Assembly: GCF_013620795.1 (NCBI RefSeq)
Contig: NZ_LGLW01000001.1
Location: forward strand, 806,001 to 870,000
Direction of reading: 5' to 3'
Origin: Pseudomonas sp. Q2-TVG4-2
GTDB lineage: Bacteria > Pseudomonadota > Gammaproteobacteria > Pseudomonadales > Pseudomonadaceae
DNA: 64,000 nt
Made by a program: the position numbers and the translations under genes. The number at the start of each line of letters is the position of its first letter. The stretch's first letter is position 1. Below are positions 48,230-58,165 of this stretch, piece after piece. The notes under the pieces were generated by a model. The model saw only the letters and a program-made list of their open reading frames with translations. It was not told the DNA's origin and searched no databases.

Positions 48230-51200
48230 TTACGCCGCGGGCTCAAACAACCGCACGGTCTGCACTTCGTCGCCGCGGTTGAGCTGCTCCTTGAGCAACT
48301 TTTCCTGCTGGCGTGCTTTGGCAATCGAGCGCTCCTTCACGGGGCCATAGCCACGGATCTGCTCTGGTAGCGCGGCGATGGCCACGGCGGTGCGGTAGTT
48401 GGTCGGCTTCAGCTGGGCCAGGAGTGCGTCCAGGTTGCGCTCGTACTCGCTGATCAGCTCACGCTCGACACGACGGTCATGGCCGTAACCGAACACATCC
48501 AGCGGCGTCCCGCGCAGGAAGCGCAGCTTGGCCAGCACACCGAAGGCGTTCAGCACCCAGGGGCCAAGCTCGCGCTTGCGCGGCTCGCCGGTGGCGCTGT
48601 CGCGCTTGGCCAGCCAGGCCGGTGCCAGGTGGAACTGCAGCTTGTAGTCACCTTCGAACTGCGCTTCGAGCTGCTGACGGAACTCCGGCTCGCTGTACAG
48701 CCGCGCCACTTCGTACTCGTCCTTGTAAGCCAGCAGCTTGAAGTAGTAGCGCGCTACGGCCTTGGAAAGCGCCAGGTCATCGGCGGTATCCACCTCACGC
48801 ACACGCTCGACCATTGCCCGATAGCGCTTGGCGTAGGCCGCGTTCTGGTACTGCGTAAGGAAGTCCACCCGCCAGTCGACGATCTCTTCCAGGGTCTGGC
48901 AGATCGGCTCGGCCAGCTCGGCCGGACGCGCCAGCTTTTCTACCGTGTCGCGTTCGAGCACCGCTCGGCGGCCCCAGCGGAACGCCTGCAGGTTCAGCTC
49001 AACGGATACGGCATTGATGGTGATGGCCTTCTCGATGGCTTCGGCAGACAGCGGCAACAGCCCCTGCTGATAAGCGAAGCCGAGCAGGAAGAGGTTGGTG
49101 GCGATGCTGTCGCCCATCAAACGAGTGGCCAGACGAGTGGCATCGACGAAGTGGGTCTTCTCCGCGCCCACCGCATCGACCAGCGCCTCACGCATGGCCT
49201 TGCCCGGTACCTGGGCGTCGGGGTTGCGGGTGAACTCGGCGGTTGCCGATTCGTGACTGTTGATCACAGCGTGGCTGATCTGATCGTTGAGGCGAGTCAG
49301 CGAATCGTCACCGGCCGCGACCACCAGATCGCAACCCAGCAGCAGATCGGTTTCGCCTGCCGCGATGCGCACGGCATAGATATCGTCCTGCTTGGCGGCG
49401 ATACGCACGTGGGTGACCACCGGGCCGAACTTCTGCGCCAGACCGGCCTGATCAAGCACCGTGCAGCCCTTGCGTTCCAAGTGCGCGGCCATGCCCAGCA
49501 GTGCACCGAGCGTAGTGACGCCGCTGCCACCGACGCCCGGGATCAGCACGTTCCAGGGGCGTTCCAGGGTGGGGTGCTGCGGCTCCGGTAACTGCGCCGG
49601 ATCGAGGCTGGCACCCACCGCTTCCGGCTTGCGCAGCCCACCACCATGCACGGTGACGAAGCTCGGGCAGAAGCCTTCAACGCAGGAAAAATCCTTGTTG
49701 CAGGCGTTCTGGTCGATCTCGCGCTTGCGCCCCAGCTCGGTTTCCAGCGGCATCACGGCAAGGCAGTTGGATTTCTCGCCGCAGTCGCCGCAGCCTTCGC
49801 ACACGGCGGGGTTGATGAAAGCGCGCTTGGCCGGATCTTCAAGCTTGCCGCGCTTGCGCCGACGACGCTTCTCGGTGGCGCAGGTCTGGTCATAGATGAT
49901 CACCGAGACACCCTTGAACTCGCGCAACTCGCGCTGCACGGCGTCCAGATCACGGCGATGATGGAAGCTGGTGATCGGTGCGAAGGTGTTGCGGGTTGGG
50001 TATTTGTCCGGCTCGTCGCTGACCAGGGCGATGCGTTTGACGCCTTCATCGGCGATCTGCCGGCTGAGCTGATCGACGCGCAGTTCGCCGTCGATGGGCT
50101 GCCCGCCGGTCATGGCCACGGCATCGTTGTAGAGAATCTTGAAGGTGATGTTCACCCCTGCAGCCACCGCGGCACGCACGGCCAGGCTACCGGAGTGGAA
50201 ATAGGTGCCGTCGCCGAGGTTTTGGAACATGTGCGGCGTTTCGGTGAACGGTGCCTGACCGATCCAGTTGACGCCCTCGCCGCCCATCTGGGTAAAGGTC
50301 TCGGTGCGTCGATCCATCCATTGCACCATGTAGTGACAACCGATGCCGGCGGCGGCGCGGCTGCCTTCGGGCACTTTGGTCGAGGTGTTATGTGGGCAGC
50401 CGGAGCAGTAATGCGGGGTGCGCACGGTGTCGTAGTTGCGTGCGGCCAGCGCCTTCTCCTTGGCGGAGAGGAAGGCCAGCCGCGCCTGGATGCTGTCGCT
50501 GGTGTAGATCGGCGCGAGGCGCTTGGCGATCACGCGGGCGATCATCGCCGGGGTCAGTTCGCTGAGGTTCGGCAGCAGCGAGGTGCCGTGCTCGTCGAAC
50601 TCGCCGACCACACGCGGACGCTTGTCCAGCGGCCAGTTGTAAAGCTGTCCGGTGAGCTGGTCTTCAAGGATGCTGCGCTTTTCCTCGACCACCAGAATCT
50701 CGTCCAGACCCTGGGCAAATTCATGCACCGAGACCGGCTCCAGCGGCCAGCTCATGCCGACCTTGAGTACGCGCAGGCCGACCTGCGCGCACAAGGCTTC
50801 GTCCAGACCGAGATCATCCAGCGCCTGGCGCACGTCGAGGTAGCTCTTGCCGGTAGTGATGATACCCAGCCGTGGATTCGGCGAATCGAGCATCACCTGA
50901 TTGAGGTTGTTGGCGCGGGCAAAGGCGCGCGCGGCGTAGATCTTGTACAGGTTGAGGCGTTTTTCCTGCGCCAGCGGCGGGTCCGGCCAGCGGATGTGCA
51001 CGCCGTCTTCGGGCAGTTCGAAATCATCCGGGATGCGCGTCTGTACCCGCAGCGGATCGACTTCCACGACCGCAGAGGAATCGACGTTTTCGGCGATGGT
51101 CTTGAGCGCCACCCAGCAACCGGAATAGCGCGACAGCTCCCAGCCGATGATGCCGTAGTCAAGGATTTCCTGAACGTTGGCGGGGTTGAGCACCGGAATC

Positions 51201-51700
51201 GAGGCGGCGATGAACGCGTGCTCGCTCTGGTGCGGCAGGGTCGAGGATTTGCAGCCGTGGTCGTCGCCGGCCAGCAGCAGCACGCCGCCATGGGGCGAGA
51301 CGCCGGCGGCGTTGCCGTGCTTGAAGACGTCACCGGAACGGTCGACGCCCGGCCCCTTGCCGTACCACATGGCGAACACGCCGTCGTACTTGGCACCGGG
51401 GAACAGGTTGGTCTGCTGACTGCCCCAGACCGCTGTCGCCGCCAGTTCCTCGTTGAGGCCCGGCTGGAAGTGAATGGCGTTCTGCTTGAGGAAATCGCGC
51501 GCTTCCCAGAGGCTCTTGTCCAGGCCGCCCAGCGGCGAGCCGCGGTAGCCGGAGATGAAGCAACCGGTGTTCAGGTTCTGAGCCTGGTCACGCTGATGCT
51601 GCAGCATGGGCAGGCGGGTCAGCGCCTGGGTGCCGGTGAGGTACAGATGTCCGGTTGCGAGCCGGTACTTGTCATCCAGGCGGATCTCGGCCAGTGACAT
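48230..51700 (-). CDS. Indolepyruvate ferredoxin oxidoreductase (fused subunits)
   Basis: 1156 residues, the fused alpha-beta-gamma type. N-terminal pyrimidine-binding domain (TGCFISGYRGSPLGGLDKSL), TPP-binding domain with the Cys motif YCSGCPHNTSTKVPEGS, a ferredoxin-like cluster motif AVCEGCGDCGEKSNCLAV, and the gamma domain GVGGSGVTTLGALLGMAAHL. It oxidatively decarboxylates aryl- and branched-chain 2-oxo acids to acyl-CoA. GGAGC precedes the ATG. Divergent from an Lrp/AsnC regulator that probably controls it. Complete with no frame breaks. Confidence 0.93.
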   Translation of the reverse strand: MSLAEIRLDDKYRLATGHLYLTGTQALTRLPMLQHQRDQAQNLNTGCFISGYRGSPLGGLDKSLWEARDFLKQNAIHFQPGLNEELAATAVWGSQQTNLFPGAKYDGVFAMWYGKGPGVDRSGDVFKHGNAAGVSPHGGVLLLAGDDHGCKSSTLPHQSEHAFIAASIPVLNPANVQEILDYGIIGWELSRYSGCWVALKTIAENVDSSAVVEVDPLRVQTRIPDDFELPEDGVHIRWPDPPLAQEKRLNLYKIYAARAFARANNLNQVMLDSPNPRLGIITTGKSYLDVRQALDDLGLDEALCAQVGLRVLKVGMSWPLEPVSVHEFAQGLDEILVVEEKRSILEDQLTGQLYNWPLDKRPRVVGEFDEHGTSLLPNLSELTPAMIARVIAKRLAPIYTSDSIQARLAFLSAKEKALAARNYDTVRTPHYCSGCPHNTSTKVPEGSRAAAGIGCHYMVQWMDRRTETFTQMGGEGVNWIGQAPFTETPHMFQNLGDGTYFHSGSLAVRAAVAAGVNITFKILYNDAVAMTGGQPIDGELRVDQLSRQIADEGVKRIALVSDEPDKYPTRNTFAPITSFHHRRDLDAVQRELREFKGVSVIIYDQTCATEKRRRRKRGKLEDPAKRAFINPAVCEGCGDCGEKSNCLAVMPLETELGRKREIDQNACNKDFSCVEGFCPSFVTVHGGGLRKPEAVGASLDPAQLPEPQHPTLERPWNVLIPGVGGSGVTTLGALLGMAAHLERKGCTVLDQAGLAQKFGPVVTHVRIAAKQDDIYAVRIAAGETDLLLGCDLVVAAGDDSLTRLNDQISHAVINSHESATAEFTRNPDAQVPGKAMREALVDAVGAEKTHFVDATRLATRLMGDSIATNLFLLGFAYQQGLLPLSAEAIEKAITINAVSVELNLQAFRWGRRAVLERDTVEKLARPAELAEPICQTLEEIVDWRVDFLTQYQNAAYAKRYRAMVERVREVDTADDLALSKAVARYYFKLLAYKDEYEVARLYSEPEFRQQLEAQFEGDYKLQFHLAPAWLAKRDSATGEPRKRELGPWVLNAFGVLAKLRFLRGTPLDVFGYGHDRRVERELISEYERNLDALLAQLKPTNYRTAVAIAALPEQIRGYGPVKERSIAKARQQEKLLKEQLNRGDEVQTVRLFEPAA

Positions 51701-51756
51701 GTGGCGCTCCTGTTTGTTTTTATCGGAGTCTGGACAACTTCTTACGTCGTCCGCCT

Positions 51757-51899
51757 AGCGAAACGCTGAAAAACTACCTGCGTTGCCAATACAGCGTTGG
51801 CTGTCGCTTCGAAATGCTCATTTACAACTCGTAAACTCCGCTTTCTCAGCGATAGCCGCCTTGTCTTGGCTGCCTCGGTAACGTTTTTCAACGCTCCGC
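51757..51899. repeat. MITE-like intergenic element
   Basis: Ends are imperfect inverted repeats: GCGAAACGCTGAAAAAC at the left and GTTTTTCAACGCTCCGC at the right, about 13 of 17 matching. The interior has no frame but contains TTTACAACTCGTAAACTCCG. It lies in the divergent promoter region of the oxidoreductase and Lrp genes. Confidence 0.65.
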
Positions 51900-52081
51900 A
51901 ACGGCCATGGGCAGCTGCACGGTAAGCCGTCCCACGCCAGCGACCGGCAGGGGATCACCCCACCGTTGCGCGTTGAATAAGAGTCTGGCCGTGACGGAGA
52001 GAGATTTTCTTTCTACTTTTGCGGTGTAAGCGCCATTGAGCGCATGATCCATTCGCTAACAACAACAAAATAGGACCAATC

Positions 52082-52549
52082 ATGCAGACCCCGCTAAGTA
52101 GCGTTGATCGCAAGATTTTGCTGCTGCTGCAACACAACGCCGACCTCTCCGCTGCGGAGGTCGCGGAAAAGGTCGAGCTGTCGCAATCGCCCTGCTGGCG
52201 CCGTATCCATCGCATGCAAGAAGAAGGGCTGATCGAACGCAAGGTCGCCCTGCTCAACCCGAAGAAGCTCGGGCTGAACATGACCGTGTTCGTCAACATC
52301 AAACTCTCCGCCCATGGACGCAGCAATCTCGATGAGTTCGAACGCGCGGTGGTCGGCTATCCGGAAGTGCTCGAATGCCACACCATGGCGGGCGAGTCGG
52401 ATTACCTGCTCAAAGTGGTGGCCAAGGACATTGACAGCTATGAACGGTTTCTTCGCGACCAGCTGTTGCAGCGCCCTCATGTGCAGGAAGCGCATTCACA
52501 TATCGCGATGAGTGAGGTGAAGCGCACCACCGAGCTGCCGTTGGATTAG
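52082..52549 (+). CDS. Lrp/AsnC-family regulator
   Basis: 155 residues: winged helix-turn-helix (LSAAEVAEKVELSQSPCWRR) then an AsnC ligand-binding (RAM) domain (VLECHTMAGESDYLLKVVAK). It is close in layout to BkdR/Lrp-type regulators of branched-chain amino acid genes. It is divergent from the oxidoreductase; the intergenic region is lengthened by a repeat element. It probably responds to a branched-chain or aromatic amino acid and regulates the flanking catabolic genes. Confidence 0.92.
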   Translation: MQTPLSSVDRKILLLLQHNADLSAAEVAEKVELSQSPCWRRIHRMQEEGLIERKVALLNPKKLGLNMTVFVNIKLSAHGRSNLDEFERAVVGYPEVLECHTMAGESDYLLKVVAKDIDSYERFLRDQLLQRPHVQEAHSHIAMSEVKRTTELPLD

Positions 52550-52560
52550 CGTGGCGAAGA

Positions 52561-53811
52561 TCAGGCCTGTTGAGGCTGCGGCCGTATGTCGAAACGATGG
52601 CTTGCCCAGCGCAGCGCCAGCGGTCCGAGCAACAGCAGGAGCCCCATCAGAGCGAAGGCCGCCCACCATCCCAGTAGCTGATCGTCGCCCAGCGCGTCGA
52701 GCACCATGCCAAACAGCAAGGGCCCGAGGAACGCACCGGTAAATCCGGTGCAGGAATACAGCGCCATGGCGGCGCCGCGGTAGCTGGCAGGTGCCACGGC
52801 TACCAACCCGGAGGTGAGCGCGGCCGAGTCGGCGGTCACCGTGAGGCTGTAGCAGAGAATCAGCATCAGCAGCGCCCAGAACGGCAACACAGCGCCGAGT
52901 CCGATCAGGCCGGCCAGTACGGCGGAAAGCAGCATTACCGACATCAGCCAGCGCTGCCGACCGAAGCGAATCGCCATCTCGTTGCCGAGGATACTGGCCG
53001 GCATGCCGATCAGTGTCGCCAGCATCGCTATCCAGGTCCCGCTCAGCCAGGGCGCCTGCCCCTGCCAGTCACCGGTAAACACGATGAACGCCACCAGCCA
53101 GGCGCGAAAGGCGAACAGTTCCAGGTTGTGCATAGCGTAAGCCAGGCAATAGGCGATGACAGGGCGTTCCATCAGCGGCGCCAAATCCAGCCAGCGCCGC
53201 GGCGCATGCTGGGCGACCGGTTTAGATGGCAACCCGCGCCACACCATCACCCAGGCCAGCAGCGCGCAGCCGCCACTGAGCAGTGCCGGCAGTTGCCAGC
53301 CGCCGAGCTTGGCCAGTTCACCGGCGAGCAGGAAGGACAACGCCGTGCCGAGCCCGAAGCTCGCCGTGTAGAAGGCAATGGCGCGCGACTGTGCCGGCCC
53401 CTCGATGCGCTCAGACAAGGCCTTCAGCCCAGGCATGTAAGTGCCGGCCAGGCCAATGCCGGCCAGCATGCGCCAGAGCAGCGCCGACCAGAAGTCATCG
53501 GCCAGCACAAAGCCAACGCTGGCGAATGCGGTCAGTAGCATCGCCCAAAGGTAGATCAGCCGCGCATCGTAACGATCGGTCAGCCCGGTCAGGACCGGCA
53601 CCGCCAGCATGTAACCAAGAAAGAATCCGCCGCCGATCCAGCCCGCTTCGGTGTTGTCCAGCGCCCAGAGCAGCTGGAACTCAGGCAGCAACGCGGCGAA
53701 CAGCGCAAAACCCGCCATGCCCAGGGTTTCCGCGAGGCACATCACCAAGGTGAGACGGCGAGCAGTCGGGCTCGCTTCGGAAGTGGGTGATGAGACATCG
53801 GTCGGGTTCAT
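52561..53811 (-). CDS. MFS transporter
   Basis: 416 residues, 12 membrane helices. MFS motif A is recognisable in the TM2-TM3 loop (TGLTDRYDARLIYLW), and LAGIGLAGTYMPGLKALSER lies in TM4. It resembles nitrate/sulfonate-like or cyanate-type exporters of unknown specificity. ATG 53811 (MNPTDVSSP) is preferred; an upstream ATG at 53877 overlaps phnP by 17 bases and adds a polar segment. It follows phnP on the same strand and could be co-transcribed with the phn operon. Confidence 0.83.
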   Translation of the reverse strand: MNPTDVSSPTSEASPTARRLTLVMCLAETLGMAGFALFAALLPEFQLLWALDNTEAGWIGGGFFLGYMLAVPVLTGLTDRYDARLIYLWAMLLTAFASVGFVLADDFWSALLWRMLAGIGLAGTYMPGLKALSERIEGPAQSRAIAFYTASFGLGTALSFLLAGELAKLGGWQLPALLSGGCALLAWVMVWRGLPSKPVAQHAPRRWLDLAPLMERPVIAYCLAYAMHNLELFAFRAWLVAFIVFTGDWQGQAPWLSGTWIAMLATLIGMPASILGNEMAIRFGRQRWLMSVMLLSAVLAGLIGLGAVLPFWALLMLILCYSLTVTADSAALTSGLVAVAPASYRGAAMALYSCTGFTGAFLGPLLFGMVLDALGDDQLLGWWAAFALMGLLLLLGPLALRWASHRFDIRPQPQQA

Positions 53812-53860
53812 TCGGCATCCATCGTCGCGGCGATTCCGGTAATGGAACGCACCCAGCTCC

Positions 53861-54607
53861 TCACAGGGACTGGCCATCCCAGGCCAGGCTGATCCCAGCC
53901 GGCAGCGCGGCGGGGTTGTCTAGTAACCAGGCGTCCAGATTGTGGCCAATATGGGTCAGCAGAGCATGGGCCGGCTTAAGCTCGGCGATCACCGCCAGCG
54001 CCTGGGTCAGATCGTTGTGGTTCTGCGGTGACGCCTGCGGCGGGCTCGAGCAGTCCAGCACCAGCAGGTCCAGCGATTGTTGGCGCAGCACGCTCAAACT
54101 GGCGTCGGGCACGCCCAGGGTGTCTGTGAGATAGGCGATGCGCCGCCCCATCCCTTCGAACAAGTAGCCCAGGGTCGGCTTGGAGTGATTGAGCGGCAGC
54201 GCGGTCACGCTCAGCTCGCCCAACTCGCGACGTTCCAGCGCGGCAAACGGCTCCGAAAAATCCAGAATCCCGGGATGCTTGTAAAGATCGGCCAGGCCTT
54301 CAGGGTCACTTGGGCCATGCACCGGTATGCGCAACCCGAGCCCCCAGCGCAGATGCAGCAGGCCTTGGGCGTGATCGGCGTGGTAATGGGTCTGCAGGAT
54401 TCCGCTGAGGCTGCCGGGCGCGAAACGCTCGGTGAGGTCGGTCAGGCCGCTGTCGATCAACCAGCGCTGCGAGCCGCACTCGATCAGCGCGCAGCAGGGG
54501 CCGCGGCGCCTGGCCGGGTCGAGCCGGGCTCGCTGGCAGGCTGCACACTCGCAGTTGTACACCGGCACCTGACGAGCATTGCCGCTGCCGAGTATGGTCA
54601 GGCGCAT
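53861..54607 (-). CDS. phnP: Phosphoribosyl 1,2-cyclic phosphate phosphodiesterase
   Basis: 248 residues, metallo-beta-lactamase fold with the metal motif THYHADHAQGLLHL and N-terminal zinc-site Cys residues (YNCECAACQRAR). It opens the cyclic ribose phosphate released by the C-P lyase core. It overlaps phnN by ten bases and is the last gene of the phn operon. Confidence 0.95.
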   Translation of the reverse strand: MRLTILGSGNARQVPVYNCECAACQRARLDPARRRGPCCALIECGSQRWLIDSGLTDLTERFAPGSLSGILQTHYHADHAQGLLHLRWGLGLRIPVHGPSDPEGLADLYKHPGILDFSEPFAALERRELGELSVTALPLNHSKPTLGYLFEGMGRRIAYLTDTLGVPDASLSVLRQQSLDLLVLDCSSPPQASPQNHNDLTQALAVIAELKPAHALLTHIGHNLDAWLLDNPAALPAGISLAWDGQSL

Positions 54608-55158
54608 GCGCGGGCCTGATCGATCAACTGCAACAAGCGCTGCACGGTCTGCTCCAGCGCCCCGGAATTATCCAGCAGCTGCGCCTCATCTTGCTCTGCT
54701 GCCGATTGAAACTGCTGGTTGCGCACCAGGCGTGCCTCGATCTCCTCGGGCGACTCACGCCCCCGCGCCAGCAGTCGCTCACGCAGCACCGGCAACGCCA
54801 CCGTGAGCAACACCGGCTGCAACTGCGGATAACGCCGATGCGCCTCGCTCAGATAGCCCCGCGATCCATTGACCAGCACATCCTCGCCCGCCGCCAGCCA
54901 GTCATCGATCTGCCGGGAAATGCCGTAATGCAGGCCGTTGGCTTGCCAGTCCAGGGCGAAAGCGCCGTTGCGGCGCAGTCGCTCGAACTCGGCCTCGGTC
55001 ACTGCCAGGGCATCCTCGCCCACCGCCTCGGCAGAACGGGTGATAACGCGCCGGGCGATCCTGCACCCGCGCGCCTGCAGCGGCTCGCGGGCGGCCAGCA
55101 GCAGGCTGTCCTTGCCGGCACCGGATGGGCCCATCAGATAGATCAGTCGCCCCTTCAT
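54598..55158 (-). CDS. phnN: Ribose 1,5-bisphosphate phosphokinase
   Basis: 186 residues, guanylate-kinase-like P-loop protein. Walker A GPSGAGKDSLL lies at residue 9, and RRVITRS follows. It makes phosphoribosyl diphosphate from the C-P lyase product. ATG 55158 is chosen (AAGGGTG upstream); it shares its first base with the phnM stop. Confidence 0.93.
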   Translation of the reverse strand: MKGRLIYLMGPSGAGKDSLLLAAREPLQARGCRIARRVITRSAEAVGEDALAVTEAEFERLRRNGAFALDWQANGLHYGISRQIDDWLAAGEDVLVNGSRGYLSEAHRRYPQLQPVLLTVALPVLRERLLARGRESPEEIEARLVRNQQFQSAAEQDEAQLLDNSGALEQTVQRLLQLIDQARACA

Positions 55159-56303
55159 CAAAACACCCTTCTGCCTTGTCGCCATACCTGTCGGACCACC
55201 GGCATGCCATGCCTGTCACTTGCTTGCAGCAGATCGGCGCGCAAACCGGGGCGAATCTGCCCGCGGTCGTCGAGACCCGCCGCCTGAGCCGGCGCCAGAC
55301 TGACCGTGGCGATCGCTTTGGGCAAATCATAGGCATTGCCCAGCGCCGCGAGCTGAAACGCGGCCTGCAACAGGCTGGCCGGATAGTAATCGCTGGAGAG
55401 GATGTCCAGCGCACCGCGACGGGCCAGATCAGCCGCGGCAATATTGCCCGAATGCGATCCGCCACGAACGATGTTCGGTGCGCCCATCAGCACCTTGAGC
55501 CCACGCGCATGGCTGGCCTCGGCCGCCTCGAAGGTGGTCGGGAATTCAGCGATCGCCATGCCGAAACCGGCCGATTCCTCGACATGCGCGAGGGTGGCGT
55601 CATCGTGGCTGGCCAGCGCCAATCCGCGGGCCTGACAGATCTCGACGACGGCGCGGCGCTGGCGGTCGCTGTGCTGTCTGGAATTGGCGATCTGCTGGTC
55701 GCTGAACGCATCCATCTCCGCCTCGCTGAGGTGGTACTTGCCCATGTAGTACTCGCGGTACTTTTCCGTCTGAGCGAACTGGCGCTGGCCCGGCGAATGA
55801 TCCATCACCGATACCAGCTGCACCAGCGGCTGTTCCACCAGATCGCGGAACAGGCTTAGCGCATCCGGATGGCAGACTTCGCAGCGCAGGTGCAGCCGAT
55901 GCTCAGCACGGGTGTCTCCGCTGGCCTCGGCATGGGCAATGGCGTCGAGCATGGCCGGCAACTGCTGCATGCGCTTGCCGCGCGGATTGATGTCACCGAT
56001 GGACAATGCATCGAACACCGTAGTGATCCCAGCGGCGACGATCTGCGCATCGTGGGTCAGCACCGCGGAGGCCGAAGGCCAATCGACACCAGGGCGCGGC
56101 GTCATGTGCTTTTCCAGATTGTCGGTGTGCAACTCGACCAGGCCGGGCATCATGTAGTCGCCGCCCAGATCCTGAGCCTGGGGCAGCCGGCTGTTGCCTT
56201 CGTCGAACTCGGCGATCAGCCCATCGCGGATCACCAGCGTGCCGTCGATCACCCGATCGGCAGTGACTACCCGGGCGTTGCTCAGAATCAGTTCAGCAGG
56301 CAT
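55158..56303 (-). CDS. phnM: Alpha-D-ribose 1-methylphosphonate 5-triphosphate diphosphatase
   Basis: 381 residues, amidohydrolase fold with the metal-binding [20 protein letters not shown] near residue 59 and [20 protein letters not shown] near 232. It removes pyrophosphate from the triphosphate intermediate. It overlaps phnL by 11 bases. Confidence 0.95.
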   Translation of the reverse strand: MPAELILSNARVVTADRVIDGTLVIRDGLIAEFDEGNSRLPQAQDLGGDYMMPGLVELHTDNLEKHMTPRPGVDWPSASAVLTHDAQIVAAGITTVFDALSIGDINPRGKRMQQLPAMLDAIAHAEASGDTRAEHRLHLRCEVCHPDALSLFRDLVEQPLVQLVSVMDHSPGQRQFAQTEKYREYYMGKYHLSEAEMDAFSDQQIANSRQHSDRQRRAVVEICQARGLALASHDDATLAHVEESAGFGMAIAEFPTTFEAAEASHARGLKVLMGAPNIVRGGSHSGNIAAADLARRGALDILSSDYYPASLLQAAFQLAALGNAYDLPKAIATVSLAPAQAAGLDDRGQIRPGLRADLLQASDRHGMPVVRQVWRQGRRVF

Positions 56304-56994
56304 GGCGATGCTCCTCGGCAGTCATGTCCAGGTAGCGGTCGGCGACCGCTTCACGTATCGCACGGTCATGGAAGATGCCGATCAGCGCGGCCCCCGCGGC
56401 CTTGGCCTCACTGATCAGCTCCAGCACCACCCGGCAGTTCGCCTCGTCCAGCGATGCGGTGGGCTCGTCCAGCAGCAGCACCGGCCACTGCACCATGAAG
56501 CCGCGCGCCAGGTTCACGCGCTGCTGCTCACCGCCGGAAAAGGTGCCGGGCGCCAATTGCCAGAGCCGCTCGGGAATGTTCAGCCGGGTCAACAGGCTTT
56601 GCGCACGGGCCCGCGCCTGTTCCCGGTCCCAGCCGCGCGCCAGTGCCGGCGCCATCACCACCTCCAGACACGGCACCCGTGGAATCACCCGCAGGAACTG
56701 GCTGACATAGCCGAGGCTTTCGCGGCGCACCGCCAGCAGCTGCCGCGGCTCGGCGCCGACCAGCTCCAGCGGCTCACCGCGATGGCGCAGGCGGATGCTG
56801 CCGGTAGCCAGGTAGTTGCCGTAAAGGCAACGCAACAGCGTCGATTTGCCGGCACCGGAGCGTCCGTGCAGTACCAGGCACTCGCCCGGCGCGACAGCAA
56901 AGCTGACCGCTCGCAGCACATCGAGGGTCACCCCGTGCTGCTGATGAAGGGTGAAGGATTTGCGGAGGTCGCGGACCTCGATCGGGCTGTTCAT
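56293..56994 (-). CDS. phnL: C-P lyase subunit PhnL (ABC ATPase-like)
   Basis: 233 residues. Walker [14 protein letters not shown], signature [14 protein letters not shown], Walker [14 protein letters not shown]. Part of the C-P lyase complex machinery that forms the ribosyl-phosphonate. Separated from phnK by a 358-bp gap full of repeats, unlike the tight spacing elsewhere in the operon. Confidence 0.95.
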   Translation of the reverse strand: MNSPIEVRDLRKSFTLHQQHGVTLDVLRAVSFAVAPGECLVLHGRSGAGKSTLLRCLYGNYLATGSIRLRHRGEPLELVGAEPRQLLAVRRESLGYVSQFLRVIPRVPCLEVVMAPALARGWDREQARARAQSLLTRLNIPERLWQLAPGTFSGGEQQRVNLARGFMVQWPVLLLDEPTASLDEANCRVVLELISEAKAAGAALIGIFHDRAIREAVADRYLDMTAEEHRHAC

Positions 56995-57126
56995 GGATTG
57001 CCTCGCAAAGAAAGGAAGGAGTGAATGCCGGCCCTAGGTGCCTGATTCGCGAGCAAGGACTCTGCGCCCCCGTCGCTCTTACAAGTGCAGAAACCTCCTC
57101 GCACATGCCGCCTGCCCCGCCCCCTT

Positions 57127-57312
57127 TGTAGGAGCCAGCTTGCTGGCGAAGCTTTTCGCGGCCGCCCTGTAGTCCCACTCATGACTGCTACACCGACGAG
57201 ACCGGCAGCCTGGATCGCGAGCAAGCTCGCTCCTACAAGAGCGGAAACCTCCTCACGTTTGCGGCTTACATCGGCCCCCTGTAGGAGCCAGCTTGCTGGC
57301 GAAGCTTTTCGC
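57127..57312. repeat. Three REP elements and a duplicated segment between phnK and phnL
   Basis: REP copies: 57127-57158 (TGTAGGAGCCAGCTTGCTGG), 57215-57237 (inverted) and 57280-57312 (same as the first). Around the outer two, the segments 57086-57200 and 57242-57372 are similar, and the second runs into the 3' end of phnK. The first contains CATGACTGCTACACCGACGA, a decayed copy of phnK's CATGGCTGCAACACCGACGA. Confidence 0.75.
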
Positions 57313-57352
57313 GGCGAACCGGCTGCCATGTGCGGCTTGCTTGCAAGCCCCC

Positions 57353-58165
57353 TCATGGCTGCAACACCGACGACACCAGCAGCTGCGAATAGGGATGCTG
57401 GGGGTCATCGAGGATCTGATCGGTGAGGCCGGTTTCCACCACGCGCGAGCGGCGCATGACCATCAGCCGATCCGCCAGCAGCCGCGCCACAGCCAGGTCA
57501 TGGGTAACGATCACCACGGCCAGATCTAGCTCGTGCACCAGCCCGCGCAGCAGGTCGAGCAGGCGCGCCTGCACCGAGACATCGAGGCCGCCGGTGGGCT
57601 CGTCCATGAATACCAGGCGCGGGCCGGACACCAGATTGCGGGCGATTTGCAGGCGCTGCTGCATGCCGCCGGAGAAGGTTCGCGGCAGATCGTCAATGCG
57701 CGCCGGATCGATCTCTACCTGGCTCAACCAGTCCAGCCCGGCCTGGCGTAGCTGGCCGTAGTGGCGCTGCCCTTGGGCCATCAACCGCTCGCCGATATTC
57801 GCCCCGGCCGAGACGCCCATGCGCAGGCCGTCGCGGGGGCTCTGCTCGACGAAGCCCCACTCGGTGCGCAGCAAGTTGCGACGTTCCGCCTCGCTGGCGG
57901 CGTAGAGGTCGAGCCAGGCGCCGTCGCGACCGCGATAGCTCACCGAGCCCCGGTCGGGCGGGCAGCGTCCGGAGAGCAGGCTGAGCAGCGTGGATTTTCC
58001 GGAGCCGGACTCACCGACGATGCCTAGCACTTCACCGGGATAGAGATCGAAGTCGACGCCCTGGCAACCGGTATCCGGCCCGTACAGGCGCGTCAGCCCA
58101 CGGACCGACAGCAAGGGCTGATCGAGGCGGCTGACGGGTTGTTGCAGATCGAGCGCGGCGTTCAT
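57353..58165 (-). CDS. phnK: C-P lyase subunit PhnK (ABC ATPase-like)
   Basis: 270 residues. Walker A GESGSGKSTLLSLLSG, signature FSGGMQQRLQIARN, Walker B LVFMDEPTGGLD. It docks on the PhnGHIJ core and drives reorganisation during phosphonate breakdown. ATGA overlap with phnJ. The C-terminal end SSVLQP is the part duplicated in the downstream repeat region. Confidence 0.95.
   Translation of the reverse strand: MNAALDLQQPVSRLDQPLLSVRGLTRLYGPDTGCQGVDFDLYPGEVLGIVGESGSGKSTLLSLLSGRCPPDRGSVSYRGRDGAWLDLYAASEAERRNLLRTEWGFVEQSPRDGLRMGVSAGANIGERLMAQGQRHYGQLRQAGLDWLSQVEIDPARIDDLPRTFSGGMQQRLQIARNLVSGPRLVFMDEPTGGLDVSVQARLLDLLRGLVHELDLAVVIVTHDLAVARLLADRLMVMRRSRVVETGLTDQILDDPQHPYSQLLVSSVLQP

Noticed and set aside
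49646..51697. A 683-codon open frame on the plus strand
   Set aside because: It lies opposite the indolepyruvate oxidoreductase gene and has His/Arg/Gly-rich antisense composition with no family features; a high-GC shadow.
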